A stretch of DNA of 64,000 bases from Pseudarthrobacter sp. fls2-241-R2A-127 (GTDB taxonomy: Bacteria > Actinomycetota > Actinomycetes > Actinomycetales > Micrococcaceae): assembly GCF_030209355.1 (NCBI RefSeq), contig NZ_JARVSF010000008.1:248001-312000 (forward strand), written 5' to 3'. Below the pieces are notes generated by a model. It had not been told where the DNA came from, searched no databases, and worked only from the letters and a program-made list of their open reading frames with translations. Numbering within the stretch: the stretch's first letter is position 1; each line of letters starts with the position of its first letter. Shown here one piece after another: positions 27,363-37,796 of the stretch. The position numbers and the translations under genes are program-made.

Positions 27363-27982
27363 GGGGCCACGGTTTCCTCCTGGCCAACTATGTGCCGGGC
27401 ACCTCGTTCCTCCACCGTGCACCGCTGGCCGTGAAATTCCTGCTCGTAGTTGCCTCCGGCCTGGCATCCTTCGTCATCGTGGACTGGCGCCTCTCCGCTG
27501 CCGTCCTGGCAGCGCTTTGTGGACTCTTCCTGGCGGCCGGCGCCGGCGCGAAGAGGCTGTGGGGTGCTGTCCGGCCGCTGGTTCCGGTGCTGCTCGTGGT
27601 GGGGATCTTCCAAGGGTGGCAGCTGGGTGCCCCCACCGGCGCCCGGATCGTCCTGAACATCCTGGTGTGCATCGTTGCCGCGTCCCTGCTCACCGCCACC
27701 ACGCCCGTCCAGCAGCTGCTGGACGGCGTCGTCCGGCTGGCACGCCCGTTCGAGAGGTTCGGCGCCGATCCCGAGCGTTTTGCCCTGACCATCGGCATCA
27801 TGCTCCGCAGCATCCCTTACATCGCGGGAACCTTCGCGGACGTGCGCGACTCCGCGCGGGCCAGGGGCCTGGAACGCAATCCGCGGGCGCTCGTCCTGCC
27901 GGTCTTCATCACGTCCGTGGCATATGCCCGGCAAACGGGGGAAGCGCTCGCCGCCCGCGGCCTGGGCGACGCCGAGGACTGA
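27359..27982 (+). CDS. bioN: Biotin ECF transporter transmembrane (T) component
   Basis: A 207-residue membrane protein of the CbiQ/BioN family. The first helices follow YVPGTSFLHRAPLAVKFLLVVASG. The Arg-containing cytoplasmic coupling motif occurs as DSARARGLERNPR near the C-terminus, with a second at GEALAARGLG. It couples BioM ATP hydrolysis to BioY. The ATG overlaps the bioM stop by 4 bp. The gene ends 21 bp from the stop of a convergent thiolase with no clear terminator between them. Confidence 0.93.
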   Translation: MRGHGFLLANYVPGTSFLHRAPLAVKFLLVVASGLASFVIVDWRLSAAVLAALCGLFLAAGAGAKRLWGAVRPLVPVLLVVGIFQGWQLGAPTGARIVLNILVCIVAASLLTATTPVQQLLDGVVRLARPFERFGADPERFALTIGIMLRSIPYIAGTFADVRDSARARGLERNPRALVLPVFITSVAYARQTGEALAARGLGDAED

Positions 27983-28003
27983 CGCGGCCCGCGGCAAACC
28001 AGT

Positions 28004-29185
28004 TCAGGAGCCCAGGCGCCGGTACTCGAGGAGCGCGGCGGTTCCCATTCCGCCCGCCATGCTGATCATCGCCATGGCCAGGGTGCCGGGGACACCCGAA
28101 TTTCGTGCTTGCGCGAACAGCCTCGTCACCAAAACCGCCCCGGATGCCCCGTAGGCGTGTCCCAAGGCCAAGGCCCCGCCGTCCAGGTTCACTCGCTTCG
28201 AATCGATCCCCAGCTCATCGAGGCATGCCAGCGTCTGCGACGCGAACGCCTCGTTGAATTCGACCAGGTCCAGTTCCCCGGCCGTGACACCCGCCCCCGC
28301 CAGCACCCGGCGGGCCGCGGTGGCGGCGCCGATCCCCAGCACCGTTGGAGCAACCCCGGCGGTGTGGGTCCCCCGCACCAGCAAGGCATCACGGACACCA
28401 AGGTCGCGTGCCCGTCGCAGTGATGTCACCACGACGGCGGATGCGGCGTCCGCGTCGAAGCATGAGTTCCCGGCGGTGACACTGCCTCCGGCGACGAAGG
28501 CGGCAGGGAACCGCGCCATGATCGCCGGGGTGAGTCCGGCCCGCGGCCCGTCATCGGCAGTGACGGTCCCCGCGGGGGTGGGCAGCGCTACGGTTTCGGC
28601 GCTGAAACGCCCGTCCCGCATGGCTGCAAGGGCTTTCCGGTGGCTGGCCAGCGCGAAGGCATCCTGCCGGTCCCGGCCCACGCCGTATTCCTGCGCCACC
28701 GTCTCGGCGGCCAAGCCCATGTCCGGATCACCGAAGCTGTAAGGCACAAACTGGGCGCGGCGGTAGAACTCCGGTTCGCCGTCGTCGTTCCGGTACGCCC
28801 GCAACGGCGCGGTGCTGGTGCTCTCCACTCCGCCGGCCAGGTAAACCTGGTTGCCGCCGCCGGCCACCAGCCGTGCGGCGAGGACGATGGCGTCCAGCCC
28901 GGAACCGCACTGCCGGTCCACGGTGAGCCCAGGTACGTTAACCGGCAGCCCTGCCTCGAGCAGGGCAAGGCGGGCTACGTTTCCGCCCCCGCCAACGGCG
29001 TTTCCGATCATCACGTCGTCCACAGAGGACGGATCCAGGGCGACGCCGGTCAGCAGCTCCCGCAGGACCGGCGCGAGGAGTTCATGGGAGCGCAAGGTGC
29101 GCAGCGGGCCGTTGATGCGGCAGACCGGTGTCCGGAGCGCGGCGATGATGACCGGCTGCCGCTCCGCCGGGAGGTCTTCAGCCAC
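28004..29185 (-). CDS. Thiolase (acetyl-CoA C-acyltransferase) next to bioYMN, C-terminal Cys replaced
   Basis: A 393-residue thiolase-fold enzyme. The acyl-accepting Cys93 is present (DRQCGSGLDA), as are NEAF (311-314) and His343 (LGHAYGASG, normally HPLGASG). The second catalytic Cys of the C-terminal C-x-G-G-G motif is Ser375 here (MISMAGGMG). Claisen condensation may therefore be altered or lost. The GTG at 29185 overlaps the ligase stop by 8 bp, so the two are coupled; an upstream frame to 29473 is a shadow inside the ligase. With bioY convergent, a biotin-precursor role is plausible. Bacillus YhfS is the analogous neighbour of a BioY there. Confidence 0.88.
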   Translation of the reverse strand: MAEDLPAERQPVIIAALRTPVCRINGPLRTLRSHELLAPVLRELLTGVALDPSSVDDVMIGNAVGGGGNVARLALLEAGLPVNVPGLTVDRQCGSGLDAIVLAARLVAGGGNQVYLAGGVESTSTAPLRAYRNDDGEPEFYRRAQFVPYSFGDPDMGLAAETVAQEYGVGRDRQDAFALASHRKALAAMRDGRFSAETVALPTPAGTVTADDGPRAGLTPAIMARFPAAFVAGGSVTAGNSCFDADAASAVVVTSLRRARDLGVRDALLVRGTHTAGVAPTVLGIGAATAARRVLAGAGVTAGELDLVEFNEAFASQTLACLDELGIDSKRVNLDGGALALGHAYGASGAVLVTRLFAQARNSGVPGTLAMAMISMAGGMGTAALLEYRRLGS

Positions 29186-30584
29186 CAAGGGTGCGCACCC
29201 TCGGGTCCCTGGCGTTGATCCAGTCCAGCAGCATGCTGCGGCTGACCTTGCCCCGGTCCGTGGTGGGGAGTTCGGGCAGGAGGTAATACTGCAGCGGCCG
29301 CTTGTCCCTGGGCAGGATGTCCTCCAGTCCGGTGCGCAGCTGGGTGGCGGTGATCCCGCCGTGGGACGGGACCACGCCAGCCACCACGCGCTGGCCGCGC
29401 AGGTCGTCCGGCATGCCGGCAGCCACGGCGGCCGCCACTCCCGGAACAGCGGCCAACGCCAGTTCCACCTCATGCGGGTAGACGTTCCGTCCGGCGGTAA
29501 GGATCATGTCCGAGCGCCGGCCCAGGATGTGCAGCTCCCCGTCAGCAAGATAACCCTGGTCCCCCACCGTGTACCAGGACCCGAACGAGCGCAGGGCCTC
29601 GCCGTCGTCTCCCCACAGATAACCGTTGCTGACCATGCCGCTGCGCACACAGATGTTGCCGTAGCTGCCTTCCGGCACACCGGCACCGGAGTCATCCAGG
29701 ATCCTGACGTCAACACCGGGGAAAGGCCGCCCAATTCCGGTGCCACCAGGCGTGGCAGCCTGCCCGGCCGGCAGTCCTAGGCCGGAGACGAAACTCAGCT
29801 CGGAGGCGCCGTAGTACTCGTAGATCGTCGCGTTGGGTGCCCAGCGCCGGGCAGCCTCCAGGGTCCTGGCATCGAGTTTGGAACCGGCACAAACGATGGT
29901 TCGGATACCGGACGCGTCAACGCACCCTGTCATGCCGCGTTCACTGAGCATCCGCAGCATGGTGGGTACCAGCACCAGCCGGGTAACGCGGTCGTGCGTG
30001 ATGGCTGCGTGGACGTCGCCGACGTCGAACGACTCCAGCGTTTGGAACTCGGAACCGGCATAAAGGCATTCGGCCAGGGCGTACAGGTTCAGGCTGGCCG
30101 CCAGCGGACCGGGGGCAAGGGTCACGTCGTCCTGGCGGAGGCCGAAGAACTCAATGGATGCGTCAAAGGACTGCTGCCAGGACTGCCGCGAACGGGTGAA
30201 GGCCTTGGGCACCGACGTAGTTCCCGAGGTGAGGCCAATGAGGAATCCGGTGTCCGGCGGCCCGTCGGCCAGGGCGTCGTCCTGAGCTACCTGGGCCGGC
30301 ACAGCGCACGCCTCAATCCGTCCGACAATGTCCTCCTGCAGGGCGGAGGGCCAGGAAGGATCGAGGACTGCGCACTGCCGGCTGCCGGCAACCGCGGCCG
30401 CGAATTTCACGGCGAAATGCACGGAATTGGCCTCGCAGACGGTGGTCACCGAGTTTGTCTCAGCCACCAGTGCCGCGGCAGCATCCCTCAGCTCCGCCCA
30501 GTCCAGCCGCCGCCCGGCGATCACCACGGCGGTATCGTGCGGCCGTTGCTCCGCCCAGCGCTGGATGTTGTTCAGGAATGGCAC
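29178..30584 (-). CDS. Acyl-CoA ligase (AMP-binding family) coupled to the thiolase
   Basis: A 468-residue ANL-superfamily enzyme that should activate a carboxylic acid to acyl-AMP and acyl-CoA. The phosphate loop is GLTSGTTSVPKAF. Then come YEYYGASELSF, YTVGDQGYL, the hinge ILGRRSDMILTAGRNVYPHEVE, and the C-terminal TDRGKVSR with the catalytic Lys. It is shorter than typical fatty-acyl ligases (about 500 residues), with a compact N-terminal domain. Tight overlap with the thiolase gene points to a shared pathway. The substrate could be pimelate or a fatty acid related to biotin, by analogy with Bacillus YhfT; that is inference. Confidence 0.88.
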   Translation of the reverse strand: MPFLNNIQRWAEQRPHDTAVVIAGRRLDWAELRDAAAALVAETNSVTTVCEANSVHFAVKFAAAVAGSRQCAVLDPSWPSALQEDIVGRIEACAVPAQVAQDDALADGPPDTGFLIGLTSGTTSVPKAFTRSRQSWQQSFDASIEFFGLRQDDVTLAPGPLAASLNLYALAECLYAGSEFQTLESFDVGDVHAAITHDRVTRLVLVPTMLRMLSERGMTGCVDASGIRTIVCAGSKLDARTLEAARRWAPNATIYEYYGASELSFVSGLGLPAGQAATPGGTGIGRPFPGVDVRILDDSGAGVPEGSYGNICVRSGMVSNGYLWGDDGEALRSFGSWYTVGDQGYLADGELHILGRRSDMILTAGRNVYPHEVELALAAVPGVAAAVAAGMPDDLRGQRVVAGVVPSHGGITATQLRTGLEDILPRDKRPLQYYLLPELPTTDRGKVSRSMLLDWINARDPRVRTLGG

Positions 30585-30642
30585 GGACCAACTTTACCGG
30601 CCCGCACGGATTGAGCCTCCGGCCCGCGGGTATTGTGACGAT

Positions 30643-31524
30643 ATGAGTTTCAACGACAACGCGCAGCTGGATCCGTCCCAGGTCCAGGACCGCCGGGGCA
30701 TGGGCACCGGGGTCAAAGTCGGGGGCGGGATTGGCGGCGGACTGGTGCTGCTCATAGCCCTCCTGCTGGGCGTCAACCCCAACCTCCTTGGCGGGTTGAC
30801 CGACGCCGGTTCCTCCGGGCAATCCCAGGGAACCGCGCCCGCCTGCACTACCGGAGCGGACGCGGATGCCCGCCTGGACTGCAGGATCACGGGTACGGTC
30901 AACAGCCTCAACGCTTTTTGGCCCGGCTACCTCAAGAAATACAACGTGCAGTATCCCCGGCCCGAGGCAGTGATCTTCAAGGGGTCCACCAACACCGCCT
31001 GCGGCGCTGCGACCTCGGACGTGGGTCCGTTCTACTGCCCCACTGACACCACCGCGTACTTCGACCCCGGATTCTTCCAGGAACTCGTGGACCGGTTCGG
31101 CTCCTCGGGCGGCCCACTGGCGCAGGAATATGTGGTGGCCCACGAGTTCGGCCACCACATCCAGAACCTGCTCGGCGACCTGGGACGCGCCCAACAGGAT
31201 CCCCAGGGACCCGAATCCGGCTCTGTCCGCACGGAGCTGCAGGCTGACTGCTACGCGGGATTGTGGGCCAAATACGCCTCCAGTACACCGGATCCGGCCA
31301 CCGGCCAGCCTTACCTGGAACCGCTCACCCAGCAGGATGTCAACGACGCCCTCTCGGCCGCTGCGTCCGTGGGTGACGACCGGATCCAGAAGGCTGCCAC
31401 GGGGCGGGTCTCCCCCGAAGGATGGACGCACGGTTCCAGCGCGGAACGCCAGCGCTGGTTTGCCCGCGGCTACCAGTCCGGCGACATCAAACAGTGCGAC
31501 ACATTCAGCGCCGCAACCCTCTAA
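30643..31524 (+). CDS. Membrane-anchored neutral zinc metallopeptidase (YpfJ/KPN_02809 family)
   Basis: A 293-residue protein with a cytosolic Asp/Gln-rich N-terminus (MSFNDNAQLDPSQVQDRRGM), a Gly-rich lead and a single membrane helix (GLVLLIALLLGV), then an extracytoplasmic catalytic domain. The zinc motif is HEFGHH with the downstream Glu in RTELQADCYAG. Four Cys residues (AC at the start of the domain, FYC, DC, QC) may form disulfides. The start ATG 30643 is chosen for the family N-terminus; an upstream open frame lies in the divergent ligase gene. Substrates are unknown. A large hairpin follows the stop. Confidence 0.93.
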   Translation: MSFNDNAQLDPSQVQDRRGMGTGVKVGGGIGGGLVLLIALLLGVNPNLLGGLTDAGSSGQSQGTAPACTTGADADARLDCRITGTVNSLNAFWPGYLKKYNVQYPRPEAVIFKGSTNTACGAATSDVGPFYCPTDTTAYFDPGFFQELVDRFGSSGGPLAQEYVVAHEFGHHIQNLLGDLGRAQQDPQGPESGSVRTELQADCYAGLWAKYASSTPDPATGQPYLEPLTQQDVNDALSAAASVGDDRIQKAATGRVSPEGWTHGSSAERQRWFARGYQSGDIKQCDTFSAATL

Positions 31525-31535
31525 CCCCACCCTTT

Positions 31536-31586
31536 AACGACGACGGCGGGCCACCTTCACGGAGAAGGTGACCCGCCGTCGTCGTT
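31536..31586. terminator. Large bidirectional hairpin metallopeptidase / sufT
   Basis: 15-bp perfect outer stem (31536-31550 with 31572-31586) and an inner 7-bp stem, CACCTTC (31552-31558) with GAAGGTG (31564-31570). It lies between the convergent metallopeptidase and sufT stops and can serve both. Confidence 0.93.
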
Positions 31587-31601
31587 CTACAGCGGTGGGG
31601 A

Positions 31602-31934
31602 TCAGATGTTGAAGCCGAGGGCCCGCATCTGGTCCTTGCCGTCGTCGGTGATCCGCTCGGGACCCCACGGCGGCATCCATACCCAGTTCAGGCGCCAGTC
31701 GTCCACAACACCGTCCAGGGCCTGGCCCACCTGCTCCTCGAGCACGTCGGTGAGCGGGCAGGCGGCGGTGGTGAGCGTCATGTCGATCAGGAGCGCGCCG
31801 TCGTCATCGGAGTACTTGAGGCCGTACAGGAGGCCAAGGTCCACCACGTTGACGCCAAGCTCAGGGTCGATGACGTCTTTGAGCGCCTCTTCGACGTCCT
31901 CCAGGGCCGTACGGCCCGGCTTGATTTCGGTCAT
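31602..31934 (-). CDS. sufT: SufT-type Fe-S assembly factor (DUF59/MIP18 family)
   Basis: A 110-residue protein with the DUF59 pattern: EEALKDVIDPELGVNVVDLGLLYGL, then LTTAACPLTD with the reactive Cys, then the Trp-rich C-terminus (NWVWMPPWGPERIT). It acts in Fe-S cluster maturation. It is the last gene of the suf operon, 15 bp downstream of sufC. In many actinobacteria sufS and sufU lie between those two; here they are absent. Confidence 0.93.
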   Translation of the reverse strand: MTEIKPGRTALEDVEEALKDVIDPELGVNVVDLGLLYGLKYSDDDGALLIDMTLTTAACPLTDVLEEQVGQALDGVVDDWRLNWVWMPPWGPERITDDGKDQMRALGFNI

Positions 31935-31949
31935 GACAGATAGTCCTTA

Positions 31950-32744
<795 letters not shown>

Positions 32745-32787
32745 GCTCTTCTTTCTTCTTCGTTCGTAAGTCTGGTGCTGCGGGCGT

Positions 32788-33144
32788 TCAGTAGTTGTTT
32801 ACTGACGCGCCGTTCAAAACGTTCGTGACGTCCACGTAGACGTCGTCGCCGTCAAGCTCGACGGCGAAAACGGGCACGGGATCGTAGGCGGGGAGCTGGA
32901 GCGGCTGCCCGCTGCGCAGGTCGAACTGGGAACCGTGCCCCCAGCACTCGATGGCGCAGCCTTCCACGTCCCCCTCAGACAGGGAAATGTCCGCGTGCGA
33001 GCAGGTATCGCCGATGGCGTGGATCTCGCCCATCGAGTCCCGGACGACGGCCACAGGGTAGCCGTCCACCAGGATGCGCAGCGCCTGCTTGACCTGGATG
33101 TCGCCGGCGCTGCACACCAGCTCTCCCTTGGGTGTCCCGTTCAT
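32788..33144 (-). CDS. Rieske-type ferredoxin inside the suf operon
   Basis: A 118-residue Rieske [2Fe-2S] protein. Ligand motifs are C-S-H in DTCSHADISL and C-x-x-H in ECWGHGSQFD. It resembles the ferredoxin subunit of non-heme iron oxygenases. Its fixed place between sufD and sufC, also seen in Streptomyces, suggests electron supply to cluster assembly rather than to an oxygenase. No oxygenase subunit is nearby. The gene is 19 bp downstream of sufD. Confidence 0.92.
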   Translation of the reverse strand: MNGTPKGELVCSAGDIQVKQALRILVDGYPVAVVRDSMGEIHAIGDTCSHADISLSEGDVEGCAIECWGHGSQFDLRSGQPLQLPAYDPVPVFAVELDGDDVYVDVTNVLNGASVNNY

Positions 33145-33163
33145 GCGTTCGTGCCCGTCCGTC

Positions 33164-34404
33164 CTAGTAGTCGATTGCGGTGAGTTCGCGTTCCACAGCC
33201 TCGGTCAGGCGCTCTTCCAGTGCCGGAACCTTGATCTGCTGGATGATCTCGTTCAGGAAGCCGCGCACCACCAGTCGGCGGGCAACATCCTCAGGAATGC
33301 CGCGTGCCATCAGGTAGAACAGGTGCTCGTCGTCGAAGCGTCCGGTGGCACTCGCGTGTCCTGCGCCTTCGATCAGGCCGGTTTCGATCTCGAGGTTCGG
33401 CACGGAGTCCGCGCGGCAACCCTCGGTCAGCACCAGGTTCTGGTTCTTCTCGTAGGAGTCGGTGCCTTCGGCCTGCTTCTGGATCAGGACGTCGCCAACC
33501 CAGACCGTGTGCGCGCCCTTGCCCTGCAGTGCGCCCTTGTACAGGACGTTGGACTTGCAGTTGGCCACGTTGTGGTCCACGAAGGAGCGGTGCTCAAGGT
33601 GCTGGCCCGCGTCGGCGAAGTAGAGGCCCAGGAGTTCGGCCTCGGCCCCCTCACCGGCGAACCGGACGTTGGAGTTCATCCGCACGATCTTGCCGCCGAG
33701 GGAGACGGCGATGTGCTTATAGACGGCGTCCTTGGCGACCTCTGCGTCGTGCTGGGCCAGGTGCCTGGCATCGTCACCCCAGAGCTGCAACGAAACGACG
33801 GTGAGGTGGGCGCCTTCGCGGACCAGGATCTCCACGTTGCCGTTGTGGTCGGCGGATCCGTCGTGTTCGATGATCACGACGCCGCGGCTGTTCTCCCCGG
33901 CTTCGATCACAAGGTGGGAGTTGGTGCGTCGTCCTGCCCCGTTGCCGGTCAGCACAAGCCGCACGGGGGCATCCAGCTCGGCATTGGCCGGGATCGAGAT
34001 GAGCCGGGCCTCCTCCGAGTTGGCGGAGCCCACGACGGCGGCACGGTCGGCCGGGACCAGGGTGGCACCGCGGGGGGCCTCACCGGCGCGCAGGGTTCCC
34101 TGGCGGACAGCCTCAGGTGCCTCGACCGATACGCCCAGGGCGCCGGCTTCCGCGGCAGTGTCGGAGAGCAGGTTCGCCAGTTCGCGCACCGGGGTGAAGC
34201 GCCATTCCTCTTCGCGGCCGTTGGGCAGCGCGAAATCGGCCACCTTGTGGCTGGTGAGGCGTTCGGCGCGGGAGGCCATGACCTGCACGCCGTGGCTGTG
34301 GTGGCGGTCCACCTTGGAGGCAACGAGGTGTTCGCCCTCCTCGGTGAAGCCGGCGATCGACGGTGCGCCGATGCGCGCCTTTTCAGTAGTAGCTTCGGCA
34401 GTCA

Positions 34405-34405
<1 letters not shown>
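33164..34405 (-). CDS. sufD: Fe-S cluster assembly protein SufD
   Basis: A 413-residue beta-helical scaffold protein, partner of SufB. It has GREEEWRFTPVREL near the N-terminus, NLEIETGLIEGAGHASATGRFDDEHLFYLMARGI split near the C-terminus and the conserved helix RRLVVRGFLNEII. It starts at the last base of the sufB stop (1-bp overlap), showing translational coupling. Confidence 0.95.
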
Positions 34406-35867
<1,462 letters not shown>

Positions 35868-35871
<4 letters not shown>

Positions 35872-36659
35872 GGCCTTTCTTGCTGATGGTTGATTACTTC
35901 GTCCAGGCCGGCGGGGGCTGCGGCCGGCACGGTGGCCGGTTCGGCAGGCAGCCTGCCTGTAGGAATGTGGGTGGTGCAGACGTGGCCGCCGCGGGCCAGG
36001 GTGGAGAGGCGGCGGACGTCCACTCCCACCAGCCTCGAGAAAACTTCGGTTTCGACGTCGCAGAAAACGGGAAAGCGGGCTGCAAGCTGCTGGATGGGAC
36101 AGTGGCCCTGGCAGAGCTGCACGCTGGAAAGCGCGGCGGGCAGCGGCGCCTTCGCTTCGATGGCGGCGGCGGAGGCCACGAAGTTGTCGCGGCTCAATGC
36201 GGCCGAAAGTGCCGTGGCGCGGTCCCGGATGTCCGGTCCGGCCTCTTCGATTTCGGGTGCGTAACGCCGCTCCATGGCCGCGAAGCGCTCTTCCGCAAAG
36301 GCCCGCACCGCGTCCGGGCCGGCGACCTTCTGGAGCTGCTGGAGAGCCAGGGCCGCAATGTCCAGGTAGTCGTTGCCCAGGCTCGACTGGCCTTGTGAAG
36401 TCAGGACGTACCGGCGGGCCGGGCGGCCTGCTCCAGCACCGGGCTTGGCCACCCGCTTGACTTCGATGACCCCTGCACGCGCCAGGTGGTCCAGGTGGCG
36501 CCGGACAGCCGCCGGGGTGAATCCCAGCATGTCTCCGAGTTCGGCCGCGCTCACGGGTCCGTGTTCCAGGACGGCAGCGAGCACCCGGTCACGGGTACGC
36601 TCGTCGGCATCAGCCACAGGTCCCGGCCCGGCCACGGGCGCAGCAGCAGCGTTGGTCAT
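35868..36659 (-). CDS. sufR: SufR-type Fe-S sensing transcriptional regulator
   Basis: A 263-residue winged-helix repressor. The DNA-binding part is at about residues 20-75 ([26 protein letters not shown]). The C-terminal half has clustered cysteines in [23 protein letters not shown] and a later HVCTTH, which fit the Fe-S ligand set of SufR. Holo-SufR represses the suf operon, and loss of the cluster relieves it. It leads the operon, overlapping sufB by 4 bp, so autoregulation is expected. The start MTNAAAA (36659) is preferred over a GTG 9 bp upstream. Confidence 0.93.
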
Positions 36660-36666
36660 GGAATAC

Positions 36667-36684
36667 ACAACACAATCATGTCGT
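36667..36684. promoter_or_regulatory. Candidate SufR operator upstream of sufR
   Basis: Imperfect palindrome ACAACA-N6-TGTCGT, 5 of 6 paired positions, beginning 7 bp upstream of the sufR start codon and inside an AT-rich patch. It resembles, with different spacing, the CAAC/GTTG palindromes bound by SufR in cyanobacteria. Assignment is by position and symmetry only. Confidence 0.45.
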
Positions 36685-36815
36685 AATTTACTCCGCGACT
36701 CCAGTAAGGGCAGGCTGACCTGAGGTCCCGGCGGAATGTGACCGCTGGCCGTCCACGCCCGGTGTCATCCCGCCACCGGACCTCCGGCCGGGACGGCACC
36801 GAATACTACATCCCG

Positions 36816-36821
36816 TAGAAT
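36816..36821 (+). promoter_or_regulatory. -10 element placing the ABC transcript start at the GTG codon
   Basis: TAGAAT lies six bases before GTG 36828. A start site at the usual distance would fall on the start codon, so the mRNA is probably leaderless, a common feature in actinobacteria. No Shine-Dalgarno sequence is present, in agreement. Confidence 0.5.
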
Positions 36822-36827
36822 ACTTTG

Positions 36828-37796
36828 GTGCGATCCCCCAAGTCCCCTGTCCTGTCCATAAATGGGCTCATCAAGGACGTAGGCCCCCTGTCCAGCCTGG
36901 ACGGAAAGATGCTCCGGGTGGTGAGCGGCGTTTCACTCATCGCCGAGCGGGGAGAAGTGACCGCGTTGCTGGGCGCCAACGGTGCCGGCAAGACAACCAC
37001 CCTCGAATGCGCGCAGGGCCTGCAAAAGCGCAATGGCGGCAGCATCTCGCTGCTGGGCGAGGACCCGGCGGAGGCCGGCGCCGGCCTCCGTGCCCGCGTT
37101 GGCGTCATGCTCCAGGACGGCGGGCTCCCGCCGTCGGCACGGCCCCTGCCGCTGCTGCGGCATATCGCCGGCCTCTACGCCAACCCCTGGCCGCTGGAGG
37201 ACCTGGTGGGCAGGCTGGGCATCGATACGTTCAGCCGGACCAGCGTCCGGAGGCTCTCCGGCGGCCAAAAGCAGCGCCTGGCCCTCGCCGCCGCACTGAT
37301 CGGCCGGCCCGAAGTACTGTTCCTGGACGAGCCAAGCGCCGGCCTGGACCCGCAGTCCCGCCAGTTGGTGTTCGACCTGATTACCGAACTCCGCGACAGC
37401 GGCATGGGCATCATCCTCACGACCCACCTGATGGACGACGCCCAGCGCCTTGCCGATTACGTCTACATCATCGACGCCGGCCGCAACGTGGCCGAAGGTA
37501 CGGTCCAGGAGCTCCTGCAGCACCGCCCGGTGGAAGACCAGGACGCCGAGCATGTCCGGACGCTGGTGTTCGAAGCCCCCGCGGGCCTGGACGTGGCCGC
37601 GGTGCTGCCCGCCGGCGTCGAGGTTTCCGAAGCTCGGGCCGGCAGTTATACCGTGACCGGAGCCCTGACGCCGCACCATCTGGCAGCCCTTGCCCAGTGG
37701 TGGGAAGCGAAAGGCATCATGCCGGCGTCCATGAGCCTCCAGGCGCGTAGCCTTGAAGACGTCTTTTTGGACATTTCGGGAAAGGACATCCGATGA
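36828..37796 (+). CDS. ABC exporter ATP-binding protein upstream of ctaA
   Basis: A 322-residue ATPase. Walker A is GANGAGKTTTLE, the signature is LSGGQKQRLALA, Walker B is VLFLDEPSAGLD, and the switch is TTHLMDDAQRL. A ~90-residue C-terminal extension with LTPHHLAALAQW and SLEDVFLDISGKD is typical of DrrA/CcmA-like exporters. The permease gene overlaps its stop by 4 bp. This pair next to ctaA and suf genes is a conserved actinobacterial neighbourhood (also in mycobacteria), so a role in oxidase or heme biogenesis is possible. The substrate is unknown. GTG 36828 is the likely start. Confidence 0.92.
   Translation: MRSPKSPVLSINGLIKDVGPLSSLDGKMLRVVSGVSLIAERGEVTALLGANGAGKTTTLECAQGLQKRNGGSISLLGEDPAEAGAGLRARVGVMLQDGGLPPSARPLPLLRHIAGLYANPWPLEDLVGRLGIDTFSRTSVRRLSGGQKQRLALAAALIGRPEVLFLDEPSAGLDPQSRQLVFDLITELRDSGMGIILTTHLMDDAQRLADYVYIIDAGRNVAEGTVQELLQHRPVEDQDAEHVRTLVFEAPAGLDVAAVLPAGVEVSEARAGSYTVTGALTPHHLAALAQWWEAKGIMPASMSLQARSLEDVFLDISGKDIR

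Noticed and set aside
28004-29473. Thiolase start at 29473 (489 residues)
   Set aside because: The extra ~96 residues lie inside the ligase gene and are Trp/Arg/Cys-rich. GTG 29185 gives normal thiolase length and an 8-bp coupling overlap.
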